Positions 1 to 11,289 of a stretch of DNA of 64,000 nucleotides are shown piece after piece. The position numbers and the translations under genes are program-made. This DNA is from Gracilaria domingensis. Its lineage: Eukaryota > Rhodophyta > Florideophyceae > Gracilariales > Gracilariaceae. Location of the stretch: NCBI GenBank assembly GCA_022539475.1, contig VCMS01000148.1:1-64000 (forward strand), in the 5' to 3' direction. Position 1 is the first letter of the stretch. Every line of letters starts with the position of its first letter. The notes under the pieces are model-generated. The model worked only from the letters and a program-made list of their open reading frames with translations. It was not told the DNA's origin and searched no databases.

Positions 1-3000
1 CACCATTCGGATGGACGAGGAAGCAGAAGCCGCGGGGGAATAGTTCGGAGTAACGAAAGTTAAGTTTCGCCAATCTAGGAAGAGTCGTCGTAGGTCCTGA
101 AGGATTCCCGTAATTTACTCGATGTGTCTGACTCCGACTCCGGAAGTAGTTGGACAGTTCGTCCTCGTCGTTCGTCCTCAGGCGACTCTCCGGATGATAT
201 GCCGACGTCCGGCGTCCCGGTTCATCGAAGTCACGGGTCCAAGGCTACTTTTACCTCCTCCAGGGGCAATCCGCACCCGGAGAAGGGGAAAGAGCACACT
301 GGCTGAAGGAGTTTGAAGCCATTAATCGCTGTTATCGAGTTGGCTTTCATATCGCTATTATCGACTTAAGGAATACTTCCGAAGTTCGGCACCTCAAGGG
401 AACCGGAAGGTTCCGGGATCTACATCCGAGAGAGTTTGCCGGAGAAGGAAACTAATCTGGAATACTGGACTTCCTCGGCATAGTCACTGTATCAAAGCAA
501 TGCGCGCGATTATACTGAGAGGAATGAGCGAGGGCCAGGCGTGATGTTAGCCCATCCCGTATTAGCCGGGTGAAAGGTTTGGCAGAAGAATCAGTTTAAT
601 TCCGTCCGGCGTATCGTGCAAGAAGCGCTGGAATGGGAGATTACAATGTAATGGCCCGAAAGCCGGGTACACTACCTTCACTAAGGTCATAACTGCTACT
701 GGTATGTCATCTGCCATCACAACAAGGCGACTTTCCGCCTTAAGGGATACGAAGCACGTCCGGCGAGATCTCACGGAAACAGCTGAGTTCAAGTGGGATC
801 GCGCCTGAAGTTAAGGCTTCCACCGCTGCGTAATGTAACACATTCCTCTGAGATGAGATGTTCCGGTTCGTTGGATGAGGTTGGAGGGGTCCACCAAATA
901 CGGGCACATTGTCGCCCGACATCGGGAGATACATAGATAGATACTAACCTTGAGAAATTATCACAGTATGCCCAAAGCCGAAGGTGAACACTGGGCTCCG
1001 AGCTAGGCATCCCAGGGCGTAGACCATGAAAGCCTCGTAAGGTAGCTCTTCGCCGAAGATCGGAAATTATTCTCTGCCCATGTTTGACGGAATGGATTCC
1101 AATCGTGGGATCACGAATAACGTTACCTCGTCCGGTAGCAAACCCCGGAATCTATGGGTATGTTCTGACTCACGCTCGTCGTCCACCTCTGTCCCAGTCT
1201 TCGGGAAACGGATCCCAGCATTCTATGCGCAAGGACACCGGGTTCCGGGCATCGCCAATCTCCATATGGTCGGAGGCTCGTAGCATGAGATTTACTCGCC
1301 CAGGAATGGAAAGGGATAGACAGTGACACCCCGCAGAGTCGTGTGGATAGAGGTACCACAGGAACTATTTCGACCCGCACCAGTTTATCTTTATGATGTT
1401 TAACCTAATAGGAGCATATCTCAACAGCAGTTACGAGCATCCCTTCGCGGGAAGGTTCGAAGAATCAGTCGCTTCAGTTTCGATCTCTCTTCCCAGAGAA
1501 CCAAGCTCGAGTGTGCCGGATAACTGCCTACGAAGGACGCAAAGCAACGCATTGGCAGTTTCATTTTGAGTGGTGGATTGGATGGCGAATCAGCAGCTCC
1601 TGTGGGTAGGACCAGAATATGGGAGGGGAAGAGTTGAACCCGCGAGCCTAACGTCATGATCGAGTTGGTGCCCAGCGACGGCAGATATCGGGCCACTGCC
1701 AGTTCTGGTCCTGCCTCTCGAAAAACTAGACTGTCGGGAGTCCCGCCGAACGGGAGGAGGTCCGTGTCCATTTGAGTCCACGAAGCTGAAGAACGCCGGA
1801 GGGCGCCTCCGTTACTCCGCCGGCTGTTAACGAAAACCTAAACAAGGGAAGATGGCTGCCATACTCCCCGCGTGGATTCGAACACCTCTCGGATGTTCTT
1901 CGTCGCCCGTGGGCCTACCGTGGCTTTCTACCCGAATGTCCCGGTGCCCCATAATAGAATCTGGTAATGGCTTAAAGAGGAAACCCTACAAGGGTGTATG
2001 ACCGACCTTCGGCTGTCCACCTCCGAGATTCAATGGTTTAGGCAATTGAGACCTGTCCTGGATACAGAGAGCTGCCGCCCAAACTTGATCAACAAGAAGT
2101 TCCACATGCGCCATCGCTTCCGGGAGAATTCGTTTTCGGGCCTCCTTTCTCTAAATCTCGCCGATAAGGCGAACATAATACCGTTGAGAAAACGGCTGGT
2201 ATCATTATTACACTCCGTTGTACGATTAGGAGCAAATTGTTTTATACAATTGATTTTGTCGATCTGTGACTACAATTGGCTGCACGATATCCATTTCGGT
2301 TGGACTTACTGCGATACGGTTTCGTCGGAAGCCATCCGTCCCGCGGAAAGCCACAGGGAAATGGAAGACGGGTCGATACTGGTGGCCGACATGTTCGGAA
2401 CCGTTTGCGAGCCGCTACGTGCGGAAGCAAGGTACACCGGCTTCCGGCGCCGCGCCGTTCAGCTAAGCCCTCCAACGATGGCATGGGGTCGCAAAACTTA
2501 CCACGTCACGAAGTTCAAGCAGTTGCTCCCCAGAATCCCCAGTATGGTCGACGGTCAACAAGAAACACAAGTGGAGAGCGGCCTGCGCACCACGATACAA
2601 CCGTTACCAGGCTTTTAAGAACAGCGTCAAAATCGCTCTCGCTAATGGAGTGGGTCACTGAGTCGCAACCAGATGAATCTCTTTAAGGTCATGAGGTCGC
2701 CAGTACTGGGAGAGAGGATTCCACACAAGTGGGCATGGTACACAGGAACCATTTCAATTGGTACTGTTGTGGCCACATCACCGACCTGCGGTCGTTCCCG
2801 ACGAAAAAATATAACCAGTATCGAAATACGGTTTCTCGAGATGTCTGCGCCTTAGAGGAGGGGGAAGAGAGAGGAGAGACGCCAGTCGCAAAGTCGACGA
2901 TTGCTGATGAAAGCCGAGCGTGGCAATCACCGGAGAAGAACCTTCAGAAGACTCGGTTTCAGATCAATGCCGAGACCTTCTAGAGGTTAGTTGGACTTGG

Positions 3001-3988
3001 TGCCAGCACATGGGCAGAATTACGATTTGAAGGATGCCTGTGAGCAGATTGATGAAGACTTGATTTGGAGCCTGTCACGCTCTGGAATCCCATCGGGAGA
3101 AGCTTCGCGAGATGCTGCGGGAATTCACTCCCATGTGGGACGGAACTCTAGAACGATTGGAATAACTGAGCATTGCATTGACTTACTTCCGAACACTCGG
3201 CCGATTGCACAACACCCCTATCGGGCCGGACCGAAGTCTCGGGAGGAAGAGAAGTCTCAAGTTGAGAAGATGTTGTGGGCTGGCGTTATTGAGGCCCGCT
3301 CAATCCCCTTGGGCGTCACCAGTAGTGCTAGTTCCGAAACCGGATGGATCTTGGAGATTTTGTATCGATTACCGAAAGTTGAATGCGGTGACAGTGAAAG
3401 ATGTATATCCGATACCCCGGATGGACGAATATCGATTCTCTTGGAGCGCGAACGTGTTCACCACCCTTGACGCTAACTGGGGATACTGGCAGGTTCCCAT
3501 TAGGGAGAAAGACCGGGATAAGACGGCGTTCGTATGCCATCAAGGCCTATACGTTTCCGGAGATCCCCTTTGGGTTAACTAATGCACCCGCTACATTCCA
3601 GCGTGCGGTCGATATCCTACTGGCGCGATTTAAGTGGACCACATGTTTGGTGTATCTGGACGATATCGTCTTTTTTTCCAACAATCTGGATGATCATCTG
3701 ACCCATGTGCGGGACGTTATGAGAGTACTGCGTGACGCAGGGATAACATTGAAACTCAAGAAGTGCGAGTTCTTCACCGAATCGGTCAAGTATCTGGGTC
3801 ACATAATCCGTCCCGGAAAGCTTTCAGTCGATGAAGTGCGGGTCAAATCCTTGAAGAGGCGAAACACCCGAGAACTCAAACAGAGCTGCGATCCTTCTTA
3901 GGACTGTGTAACGTATACCGACGTTTCGTTCCGAACTTCGCGGACATTGCTTCACCGTTGAAAAAGCTCCTTACGAAAGGAAAACCTG

Positions 3989-6445
3989 TTGAATTGCACC
4001 CCTTTGGAGGCGAAGAGGCCTCCGCGTTCGCGGCATTGGTTGAAGCCCGTGACGTCTCCGCCAATTCTGGCTCTCCCCAAACCTGGGCTACCCTATGAGG
4101 TCGACACTGACGCTGGCGCAAACCAGGTTGGGTGCGGTTTGTTTCAAACCGATGAGACCGGGGAACGACACCCTATTGGGTACTGGTCGAGATCGCTAAA
4201 CGTCCATGAGCGGAATTACTCAGTTTCCGAGAAGGAATGTCTTGCCGTAGTCTGGGCATTGTCGACACTAAGACCATATTTGATGGGGACCCACTTTCGT
4301 GTACACCACCACAAATGCCTTCGCTGGCTGATGGAAATCTCCGAACCATCGGGACGCCTGATGCGGTGGAGACTCCGACTGTCGGAATTCGACTTCGAAG
4401 TAGTGTACAAGAAAGGCTCCCTTAACCTCCAGGCGGACGCCCTATCCCGTTTGGGCACATCAGCTGAAGCCGAGCCTACCGAGGACGACGAAATCCCATG
4501 TTTTATGGTTGGCGACCTCGAGGGGAGTATGGAAATTGTGACGGATGACGTTTGTGACGATATACTTGTCACACGACCCACTGAACCGGGTACCGGGTCA
4601 TTTATACCCATCACGCCCGAGGAGATGATACGGGAACAGCAGATGGACCCCTTCTGTACACAGGTACGAGCCTGTCTGAACGGTGGATACCACTTGCCCT
4701 TTCAGGTGAATAATCAAGGCTACTTAATAAGAAAGGTGTCACCGAACCCACAAATAGTGGTGCCGCACTCCTTACAGAGTCGGGTTCTTCACCTCTCTCA
4801 CTATGTGAAGTTGGGAGCCCATCCGGGAGGAAGAAAGTTGTATCTCACATTGAGAAAGGATTTTTACTGGCCTGCAATGGCATTCGACTGCTATGCAGTA
4901 CGTCGATCCTGTCAGGAATGTGCCAAAAACGACATCAAGCTGAGGAAGCATTCAAAGAAGTTGAAGTTATTCCCTGCAAGGGCGCCGCTAGAGTCTGTCG
5001 CCATTGACATTCTTGGCGAATTGATCAAAACCTCGCAAGGGAATCAATACCTCTTGGTGATCACCGATCGCTTCTCAAAGCTGGTACGGACTGTGCCGCT
5101 CAAGCGGATAACTGCTGCTGCTGTGGCTCAGGCGTTTGTTACCCACTGGGTCTTTGTCTATGGACCACCAGTACACGTGCTCTCCGACAACGGCTCCCAG
5201 TTCACGTCGAAATTCTTCCAAGACGTTTGTCGCATCCTCGACATTAGGAACCTGTTCACAACAACGTATCACCCCCAAACTAATGGTCAGGCAGAGAGAT
5301 TTAATCGAACCATTCTTGGTGCATTGAGATCCTACGTTGCGGAACACCCCAAGACTTGGGATTTGTACACAGACGCCATTACATACGCGTACAACACCCA
5401 GGTACATCGGGTAACGTCGTTATCCCCTTTCGAGTTAGTCCTGTCAAAGAGACCACCTCCTCTTGCCATTGAGGCACAGCCAACCATGGACGAGTACTCG
5501 ACACCGAGGCTACACCGCGAAGCGTGGAAGAAATGGTTAACCACGATGGTGCCTATTGCTAAGCGCTCTATGGAGAAAGCTCAACTCGCCTACAAGCGCA
5601 ATTTCGATAGCCGAATCCGTAGGCCGCTACCGCAGCTTCGGGTTGGTGATTATGTGTTCCTCAGGAAGGAGTACTACAATCCTGAGAAGGAGAAGCGCCA
5701 TAAGCTCTCTCCAATCGCCAGTGGCCCCTATCGGGTTGTATCCATACAGGAGACTACCGTCGTGCTTGATATCGATAATCAGCGCGAGCGGGTATCGCGA
5801 GATCGAGTATATCGCGCACCGAGCCCTATACAGGAAGTTATCGCCGCGCCGGATACCGGAAGCGGTCCATCGTCGCATCAAGTTACCGAACAGACGGGTA
5901 CTGCAGCAAACCATCCATCAGTTTTGCCCCACCCGCAGCGCGGTCTCGCTGACTTGCCTGAAACAACAGAGTTGCTCAAGGATAACCCCGGACTCTCACG
6001 GGTTACACCTACACCCTCTACTGAGTTACATGAGGTTCACCCCTCGTCTACGGTATTGGCGCGAAATGCGGAAGCCGTATCGCACCCTAAGGAGGGGGAG
6101 GACAGTGTAAATCGCGCTCCGGTTGCTCCGGCATCCGCTGGACCTACCCGAGGTGCTGAGTCTCAGAGTGAGATGGAATCCCCCGCTGGGAACGATCGCG
6201 CTGGCGCTACGTCGCGTGATTCCGAAACCTCGGCGAGGAACGAAGTCAGAAGAAGTGAAGAATCCCCTGCTGCGAGTGGTGCTGCTAAGGATGTTAGTGG
6301 CCCCGTTGGGATGCAATCCAAGTCGCTGGAACGCGCTGTAACTCGCTCGCGCGAACGTGCAGTATCCGCTGACCCTTCGCGGGACGAAGCGGCATGGAAA
6401 GTGACGCATAGCCCACCTGGGAATGGCCCGCAGTGGGAGAGTTAA
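3989..6445 (+). other. RNase H-integrase part of chromovirus A
   Basis: This long open stretch carries the RNase H domain, the zinc-binding integrase N-terminus, the integrase core (VLSDNGSQF and the NGQAERFNR region are recognisable) and a GPY-like segment. A low-complexity Pro/Ser/Glu-rich linker follows. It belongs to fossil element A and is not a host gene. Confidence 0.85.
6086..6100 (+). promoter_or_regulatory. candidate central polypurine tract of element A
   Basis: The 15-mer cctaaggagggggag here is identical to the one at 9908-9922, directly before the 3' LTR. Lentiviruses and Ty1 use an internal copy of the 3' PPT as a second plus-strand primer. That this copy does so is inference. 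Confidence 0.45.
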
Positions 6446-7149
6446 GAAGAAAAGAATCCTTGTGGATTGTGCTGGAAAGCCTTGGTCGGGAAGTGGAGAA
6501 GTCCCATGAAGGGCGCTGCTTAGCAGACGGAACGCTATAGTGCGTCGGACCCGGAATTACGGTAAATGGCACCGCGCGCAGTGCGCATGCGCAGCCCTAT
6601 GGCGGGAGATTCGAGATTGAATACTGTAATCCCATGCCATTGCTGGAGAGTGGTGCCCGCCGCTTAGCGACCGCTTGTCGGAAACTGACACTGTAGATAC
6701 CGTTCACGGGATGTGTGGCACACACGCGCGCGCCACCATCCAATGAAAATGGAGTGCACGGCCGGATATGTGCCGTGGCCCAGCGTTCCCCCGCCCTGCG
6801 CAGGGAGTGCTGTAGGCTACTTCTCCGTCGCAACGGCTCTTCTGCGACCAAAGTGAAAGTGGTTCCGCAAAACGGACGCTACCGTTCGTCGGTAGGCCGC
6901 CCGTTTGGGAAAGAAAGGAGCTCGCCGGACTCCGGAGATCGAGAGTTTTCGGTTGAACTCACTTGTGAGGCAATTGTACGCCCGTGTCGGGAGTTAGCGC
7001 ACTCCGTCAGGACAGCTTGAGAAGACCGAAGTCCACCTGTCCACCGCCCCGAAGATCGGTTCAACGCCTCCAAGGACCACTAACCCGCGTGGGTACCACT
7101 GGACATCACTGCCCAATGTCGGGAGAAGCACCAAGAGATGCCAAGGATG

Positions 7150-7340
7150 GCGTATACCCACAGGAATTCGTGGTAGATCGTATCGTGGAACACGAGAAAA
7201 GCCCCGAAGGGAAGCTACTGTATAGAGTCCGTTGGTACGGCTATTCCTCAGAGGAGGACACTTGGGAGCCAATTGAACACCTCCCTAGGTCCAAGGTGTT
7301 GTCGTATCATCGCCGGTCTCGGACACCATTGCCTCCAACG
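7150..7340 (+). other. chromodomain of element A
   Basis: The translation around 7150-7340 reads as a chromodomain: EFVVDRIVEHEK, then LLYRVRWYGYSSEEDTWEP, then a helix with ...VLSYHRR. In chromoviruses this domain ends the integrase and guides insertion to modified chromatin. It is separated from the integrase part by ~700 bp. Confidence 0.85.
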
Positions 7341-7797
7341 TTGGACAATGCGATGGTGGGGTAGCCCGTTAACTGGTGCAGTTTACAGTTCTCGTGCCCG
7401 CTCTGCGGTTTGAAGAAGAGAAGAGTGACGCTCGAGAAGAGAAGATGAAGTCAAGAAGTAGGAAGAGATCCTCTGTATAATAGGAGAGAAGTGTTAGTAG
7501 TAGTAACCACCGAATTATCGGGACAATGCCGCATTGCGGAAAAGTAGAAAATGCCTAAAAAGGAGAAAGAAGATATCTACGCCGAGAAGCCATGGAATGG
7601 AAGAGAAGAAGGATGCTGAGAATCCTATGGAAGGAAGAAGGAGAAGGTCCTGAAGAAGGAAGATGAAGAAGGAGATGAAGCAGAAGCTCGTTGCCGAGAA
7701 GAATCCCTAAAAGGGCTAAGAAGAAGGCGCCACTAGCTGGCTTTACTCAGTACTACCTCAAGATACTATGGTGGGGAGAGTAAGACCTCTATAAGGT

Positions 7798-8181
7798 TTA
7801 GCCGCTGGTCGGAGGAGCCCCGCTTCCCGCGTTGGGATTCTGTGAGAAGTACTCGCTCGCGAGGGCAGCTAGCCCTGCGATGGTGTTCACGCCCGGAGGG
7901 ATTGGCACGCCATGAGCCTTGAGATCGGCCCGAAGGGAAGCCACGCTTCCGGCCCAATTTGCCGGTTGTGCGGTGGGAGCTATCAAGGACCATCCCTCAG
8001 GGGCAGGAGCGCCCTCCGTTGGGACCGCAGTTGCGTTCGGGTCCGTATTCGGAATGCCAGTGAGTTGGCCTGTTCCGGCAACGACGGCGATCTCATCATT
8101 ATCCACCATTGGATCAGGGACATCCGAGGGCACGGCATAGTCCTCAGGGAACACAAACCCAACTGGGTGACCTACCGGCAT
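7798..8181 (-). CDS. antisense accessory ORF 3 of element A
   Basis: This open frame runs opposite to the pol genes. The first ATG in frame is at 8181. The product is Pro/Ala-rich with an acidic stretch (MVDNDEIAVV) and no recognised domain. It is the last of three antisense frames (9854 down to 7798) lying between chromodomain and 3' LTR. Family unknown. It may be part of one antisense gene with its neighbour. Confidence 0.4.
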   Translation of the reverse strand: MPVGHPVGFVFPEDYAVPSDVPDPMVDNDEIAVVAGTGQLTGIPNTDPNATAVPTEGAPAPEGWSLIAPTAQPANWAGSVASLRADLKAHGVPIPPGVNTIAGLAALASEYFSQNPNAGSGAPPTSG

Positions 8182-9038
8182 AGCGCGGGAAGTGCGGCCA
8201 TCGCGTTCGCTTGCTCTTGAGAGATGAGCTGGCGCTCCCACGGGTCGTAGTACACCCAGACCCCGGAACGGGTGGAAATTCGCCCCGGTGATCGGTCGCG
8301 AAAACGCTGTCGCCTGTCAGGCTGCCAAGCTACCGGAACTCGGTCCCAATCGACCCTGTCGATTACATCCAACAACTCCCCAACCTCTTCCTGGTTAGCC
8401 TCGGAACCCAAGGGGGTAACGAGATCAATCCTTCGAAGGAGCCACCTCAAATCTGGAGGAAGATACCACAAGCGGAAGTGATCATAGACATCCCACAGGA
8501 GGTGAACCGCGACGCGGGCACCCCACTCGGCGAGTACCAACGACCAATAGCCCGAGTCGAGATTGTCTATCAACCGCCAGCCGATATAGTAGATGCTCGG
8601 CGGGAGTTCAGCAAAACACCCCGCAGGGACCTCTACCCGACTCCACCACGATGGAGGGCCCACGTATCGGGACGGTAAGGCATCGAAGCGCAAACGATCG
8701 ACCTCCAAATTTGGATACGGAATCAGAAGTCCCCGACGGGAGCGCGCATTCCGCTCAAACCGGACCCGCCTCTCGAAATCATAGAGATCACGGTTGTGAC
8801 GCCTACTCCGTGACAGGTATCGGAACTCTGCCCTCAGCAAGGGACGACTCCACAGGAGGATATCAGGATCCACTTCACCCAAGTGATACCGATGCTCCGC
8901 TTCCGGAAACTCCGCCAACGCGTTGCCATATGAAACCTCCCCGTAGGTACGATAGTGCGACACGTCGAAGTCGAATTCTGCCGGAATCGGATGATCATAT
9001 CGCAACCTTCCAACCCTGGAGTAAGCCAAACGAGCCAT
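8172..9038 (-). CDS. antisense accessory ORF 2 of element A
   Basis: A 288-residue open frame starting at ATG, opposite to pol. It is rich in Arg, Trp, Tyr and acidic residues and looks globular. A central segment (PPSIYYIGWRLIDN, then LAEWGARVAVHLL) aligns with PPVLAYYSDDVLSDS...YAEWVVCVLMAFL in the antisense frame at 11290-12273 of element B: PP, a Tyr pair, an LxD, then AEW followed by hydrophobics. This shared pattern on the same side of two elements argues that the antisense frames are real genes of this family. Function unknown. No Gag, nuclease or envelope motif was recognised. Confidence 0.5.
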   Translation of the reverse strand: MARLAYSRVGRLRYDHPIPAEFDFDVSHYRTYGEVSYGNALAEFPEAEHRYHLGEVDPDILLWSRPLLRAEFRYLSRSRRHNRDLYDFERRVRFERNARSRRGLLIPYPNLEVDRLRFDALPSRYVGPPSWWSRVEVPAGCFAELPPSIYYIGWRLIDNLDSGYWSLVLAEWGARVAVHLLWDVYDHFRLWYLPPDLRWLLRRIDLVTPLGSEANQEEVGELLDVIDRVDWDRVPVAWQPDRRQRFRDRSPGRISTRSGVWVYYDPWERQLISQEQANAMAALPALCR

Positions 9039-9050
9039 CTCCCCACGCGC

Positions 9051-9854
9051 TTAGTCAAGGGACTCCCCGCGTTCACATCGGAGCAAGTGAGGTTCTACCG
9101 CAATGCGGGTTCGCCACTCGCGGGAGCGTACTGCATCTCGGGGGATCCCACCTGGGAGCATTCCGTTCACGGCGTAAGAATCGATGAGAGCCTCATCGGC
9201 AACCGCTGTCGGGTGGAACCACGGCGCGCGGGAGAAGATAAGGCCCTCGCGGCGTATATCCCGATTCACGAGGGACTCACGACTAATCCACCCACGGGGG
9301 TTCACCGTCAACGGGACAGCCTGCTCGGCATTACAAGCAATGGCGTTAGGATCGAAAGCCTGCTGAGTAGGAGCAACTGGAGGAGCCGGAGGCATCGGAA
9401 GAGAAGCACCCGGATGGGGATACGCCTCGTAGAAGCTGAAAGGAGCCACCGCTTGCGGGACCGGAGCTTGCGCTTGAGAAGGGAAGAATCCGAGATGGTT
9501 GTACCCCGCGTAGGGTTGGTTGAGCGGACCACCGTACGGATTCCCTTGAGGGAGAGGAGCTGACTGAAACCCACCAAAGTATTGGGAGGGGCCTTGAGGA
9601 GGATGTCCTTGTTGTGACGCACTGCCCGAGGGCACCTCAGACGCCGCTTGCGGAGCTGACGACGAGTTCCCCGGGAGCGGGTTGGTATGGAACGGGTTCG
9701 GATTCATTCCTGCTAAAGGAGGAGAAGAAGCAGTTGAGACTGGCAGCGAACGCCGAGGTATCGGAGGAGAAGGAGGAGTTATATCCGAAGTCGGAGGCGA
9801 AAGCCGCTTGCGTGGAAGAACCAAGTGGTCGGTAGAACCCTGAGGGGACGTCAT
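9051..9854 (-). CDS. antisense accessory ORF 1 of element A (Pro/Gln/Gly-rich)
   Basis: A 267-residue open frame starting at ATG 57 bp inside the 3' polypurine tract, opposite to pol. The first ~150 residues are Pro/Gly/Gln/Ser-rich and probably disordered. The C-terminal part is more ordered (ALIDSYAVNGML). Its start (MTSPQGS) resembles that of the equivalent frame in element B (MKSPTGS). The position suggests antisense transcription starting in or near the 3' LTR. Function unknown; a Gag-like or nucleic-acid-binding role is speculation. Confidence 0.5.
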   Translation of the reverse strand: MTSPQGSTDHLVLPRKRLSPPTSDITPPSPPIPRRSLPVSTASSPPLAGMNPNPFHTNPLPGNSSSAPQAASEVPSGSASQQGHPPQGPSQYFGGFQSAPLPQGNPYGGPLNQPYAGYNHLGFFPSQAQAPVPQAVAPFSFYEAYPHPGASLPMPPAPPVAPTQQAFDPNAIACNAEQAVPLTVNPRGWISRESLVNRDIRREGLIFSRAPWFHPTAVADEALIDSYAVNGMLPGGIPRDAVRSREWRTRIAVEPHLLRCERGESLD

Positions 9855-9910
9855 ATTTATACTCCCGATGACGGTACTTCGCCGTCGCGCTCGCGCTCGC
9901 GCTTGAACCT

Positions 9911-9923
9911 AAGGAGGGGGAGA
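9911..9923 (+). promoter_or_regulatory. 3' polypurine tract of element A
   Basis: A purine run (aaggagggggaga) is followed at once by TG of the LTR at 9924. This is the usual plus-strand primer position. It also fixes element A as plus-strand, and therefore the neighbouring ORFs as antisense. Confidence 0.65.
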
Positions 9924-10860
9924 TGTGGAGCAACGGCTTTCCGCTATCGGATGCATCACGGTTCTCATAGTGAGATGGTACCGATGGCCGGTGACGTGGC
10001 TAAGTTATGAAAACTCCCGTTAATTTTGGGTATTGTTGGGATGGTTTGGTTGGACCCTTAATAGGTAGACCCTGCATGGGAAGTGCCTAGTGGGTGTGAT
10101 AGTAGGCCACGTGGTGGAGCTGGCTAGTTAGATATTTGTGCCACGCCCGTTGGGGAATACCCCACACCCTGACAGTGGGTCGTCCACGTGTATGACCCTC
10201 GGGAGGTGTGCATTGTAGATACCGTAGTAGTAATAGTATATATGCTCGGGTGATCTCACCCTGGAGCCGACGAGTAAATGGACAACTGAGTCGCGTCCTG
10301 TTCAGGATCGGGCTATAGTAGATAGCTGCCTACGTAGGTTTACCACTCCCCTCGGAGAGTAACCACGATTGGTTTCGGCACTACTACCCCTCAGGGTCAC
10401 TTAGGAAGCTTGCATTTTGCCATCTCTGGAATCTTTGTTATATCTACCGTCGTATCGGTCCCTTGTTGTTGTCGTCGTATTTTGTTGTTCACTTTCGTGA
10501 CTGTTGTTGTCACCCGTTCACCTGGTTCAGGTATTGCTTCCGCCCCAGTGTTGGGTATATTTTTGGCACGCCTTTGTGCGTCGCTCCGCTATCGGACCTG
10601 TTTCCGCCGGTTGGCACGGTCCGTAGCTTCGCTCCGGTGGGTTGCACCGTGAGCTTCCCCCCCCCGTTGACACGGTCCCCTTTTTCTCCATCTCTCCAGG
10701 TTCGGATCACACTTCACCTCTGGATCTACACCGTTCTTTGCATCTCACCTCTGTAGGTATATCCAGTCACCGTCTCCGGTCTTACACCCGGCTTGTCTCG
10801 CGACTCGAGCACGGACAGAGGGTTCTGCCGCTGTTTCTATCTCATCCAGGGAGTAGGACA
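9924..10860 (+). repeat. 3' LTR of element A
   Basis: It begins TGTGGAGC after the polypurine tract. An internal segment (tgctcgggtgatctcaccctgg near 10240, just after a TATA-like run at about 10237) matches the 5' LTR of element C near 60035 (gctgggcagatctcaccgtgg), so both belong to one LTR family. The stretch 10400-10800 is pyrimidine-rich without supported ORFs. The right end is uncertain. Confidence 0.55.
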
Positions 10861-11217
10861 CTGACATCCTAGTGGAGATTCCCCATCGCGCCAAGCGCAG
10901 GGTTTTGCTCTACAGGTACCAGCGCGGAAACCAGTCGGATGACTACTTGTAGGCACCTGGGATGACGCGGCTGGTACGGTAGTTGACGCGGAAGTCACTG
11001 GAACGGGTATACCAACTGAGCTGAAAGCCAGGAGAACTGCGACAGACTGTACGGGCGGCGCAGAACTACCGCTCGGAACAGCTTGCGAGATTGACGCATG
11101 AGACACCAACGGTGCCGAACTCGTAGCAGCGGGTTGATGTAACCCGGCGGCAGTTATCGCCGCCATCGCGGCCGACGCTTCCCTGCCGAGCGGAACATCT
11201 GGAGCAATAGAATTCAA
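10837..11217 (-). CDS. antisense ORF 4 of element B
   Basis: An open frame on the antisense strand, Ala/Ser/Pro/Val-rich. No ATG opens it. Its end lies at the junction with the LTR of A, so the C-terminus is probably not original. Function unknown. Confidence 0.25.
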   Translation of the reverse strand: MNSIAPDVPLGREASAAMAAITAAGLHQPAATSSAPLVSHASISQAVPSGSSAPPVQSVAVLLAFSSVGIPVPVTSASTTVPAASSQVPTSSHPTGFRAGTCRAKPCAWRDGESPLGCQCPTPWMR

Positions 11218-11289
11218 TGCTGTACGGACGTTGTTGTACCATTCGCGGCTTCGTTGATGCGCAGGGTTTACCTCCGATGCGGTCTGGTT

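Larger units (their letters stand above)
1..10860 (+). mobile_element. Ty3/gypsy chromovirus 'A', left end outside window, 3' LTR inside
   Basis: Parts in order: decayed gag (1 to ~2960, beginning with the same Ser/Asp-rich segment that ends the gag of element C), protease/RT (~3000-3900, with a YLDD-type RT core), RNase H (~4080-4450), integrase with HHCC and D,D,E regions and a GPY-like tail (~4760-5760), a Pro/Ser/Glu-rich linker (to ~6445), a chromodomain (~7150-7340), an antisense ORF cluster (7798-9854), a polypurine tract (9911-9923) and a 3' LTR from 9924. The right LTR border (~10.85 kb) is approximate because it abuts element B. The chromodomain places it among chromoviruses. It is broken, with perhaps five or more breaks, so it is old. 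The 5' LTR and primer site lie outside the window. Confidence 0.85.

Noticed and set aside
10410-10872. short plus-strand ORFs in the LTR of element A
   Set aside because: Pyrimidine-rich LTR sequence. Cys/Leu/Ser-rich products follow from composition.
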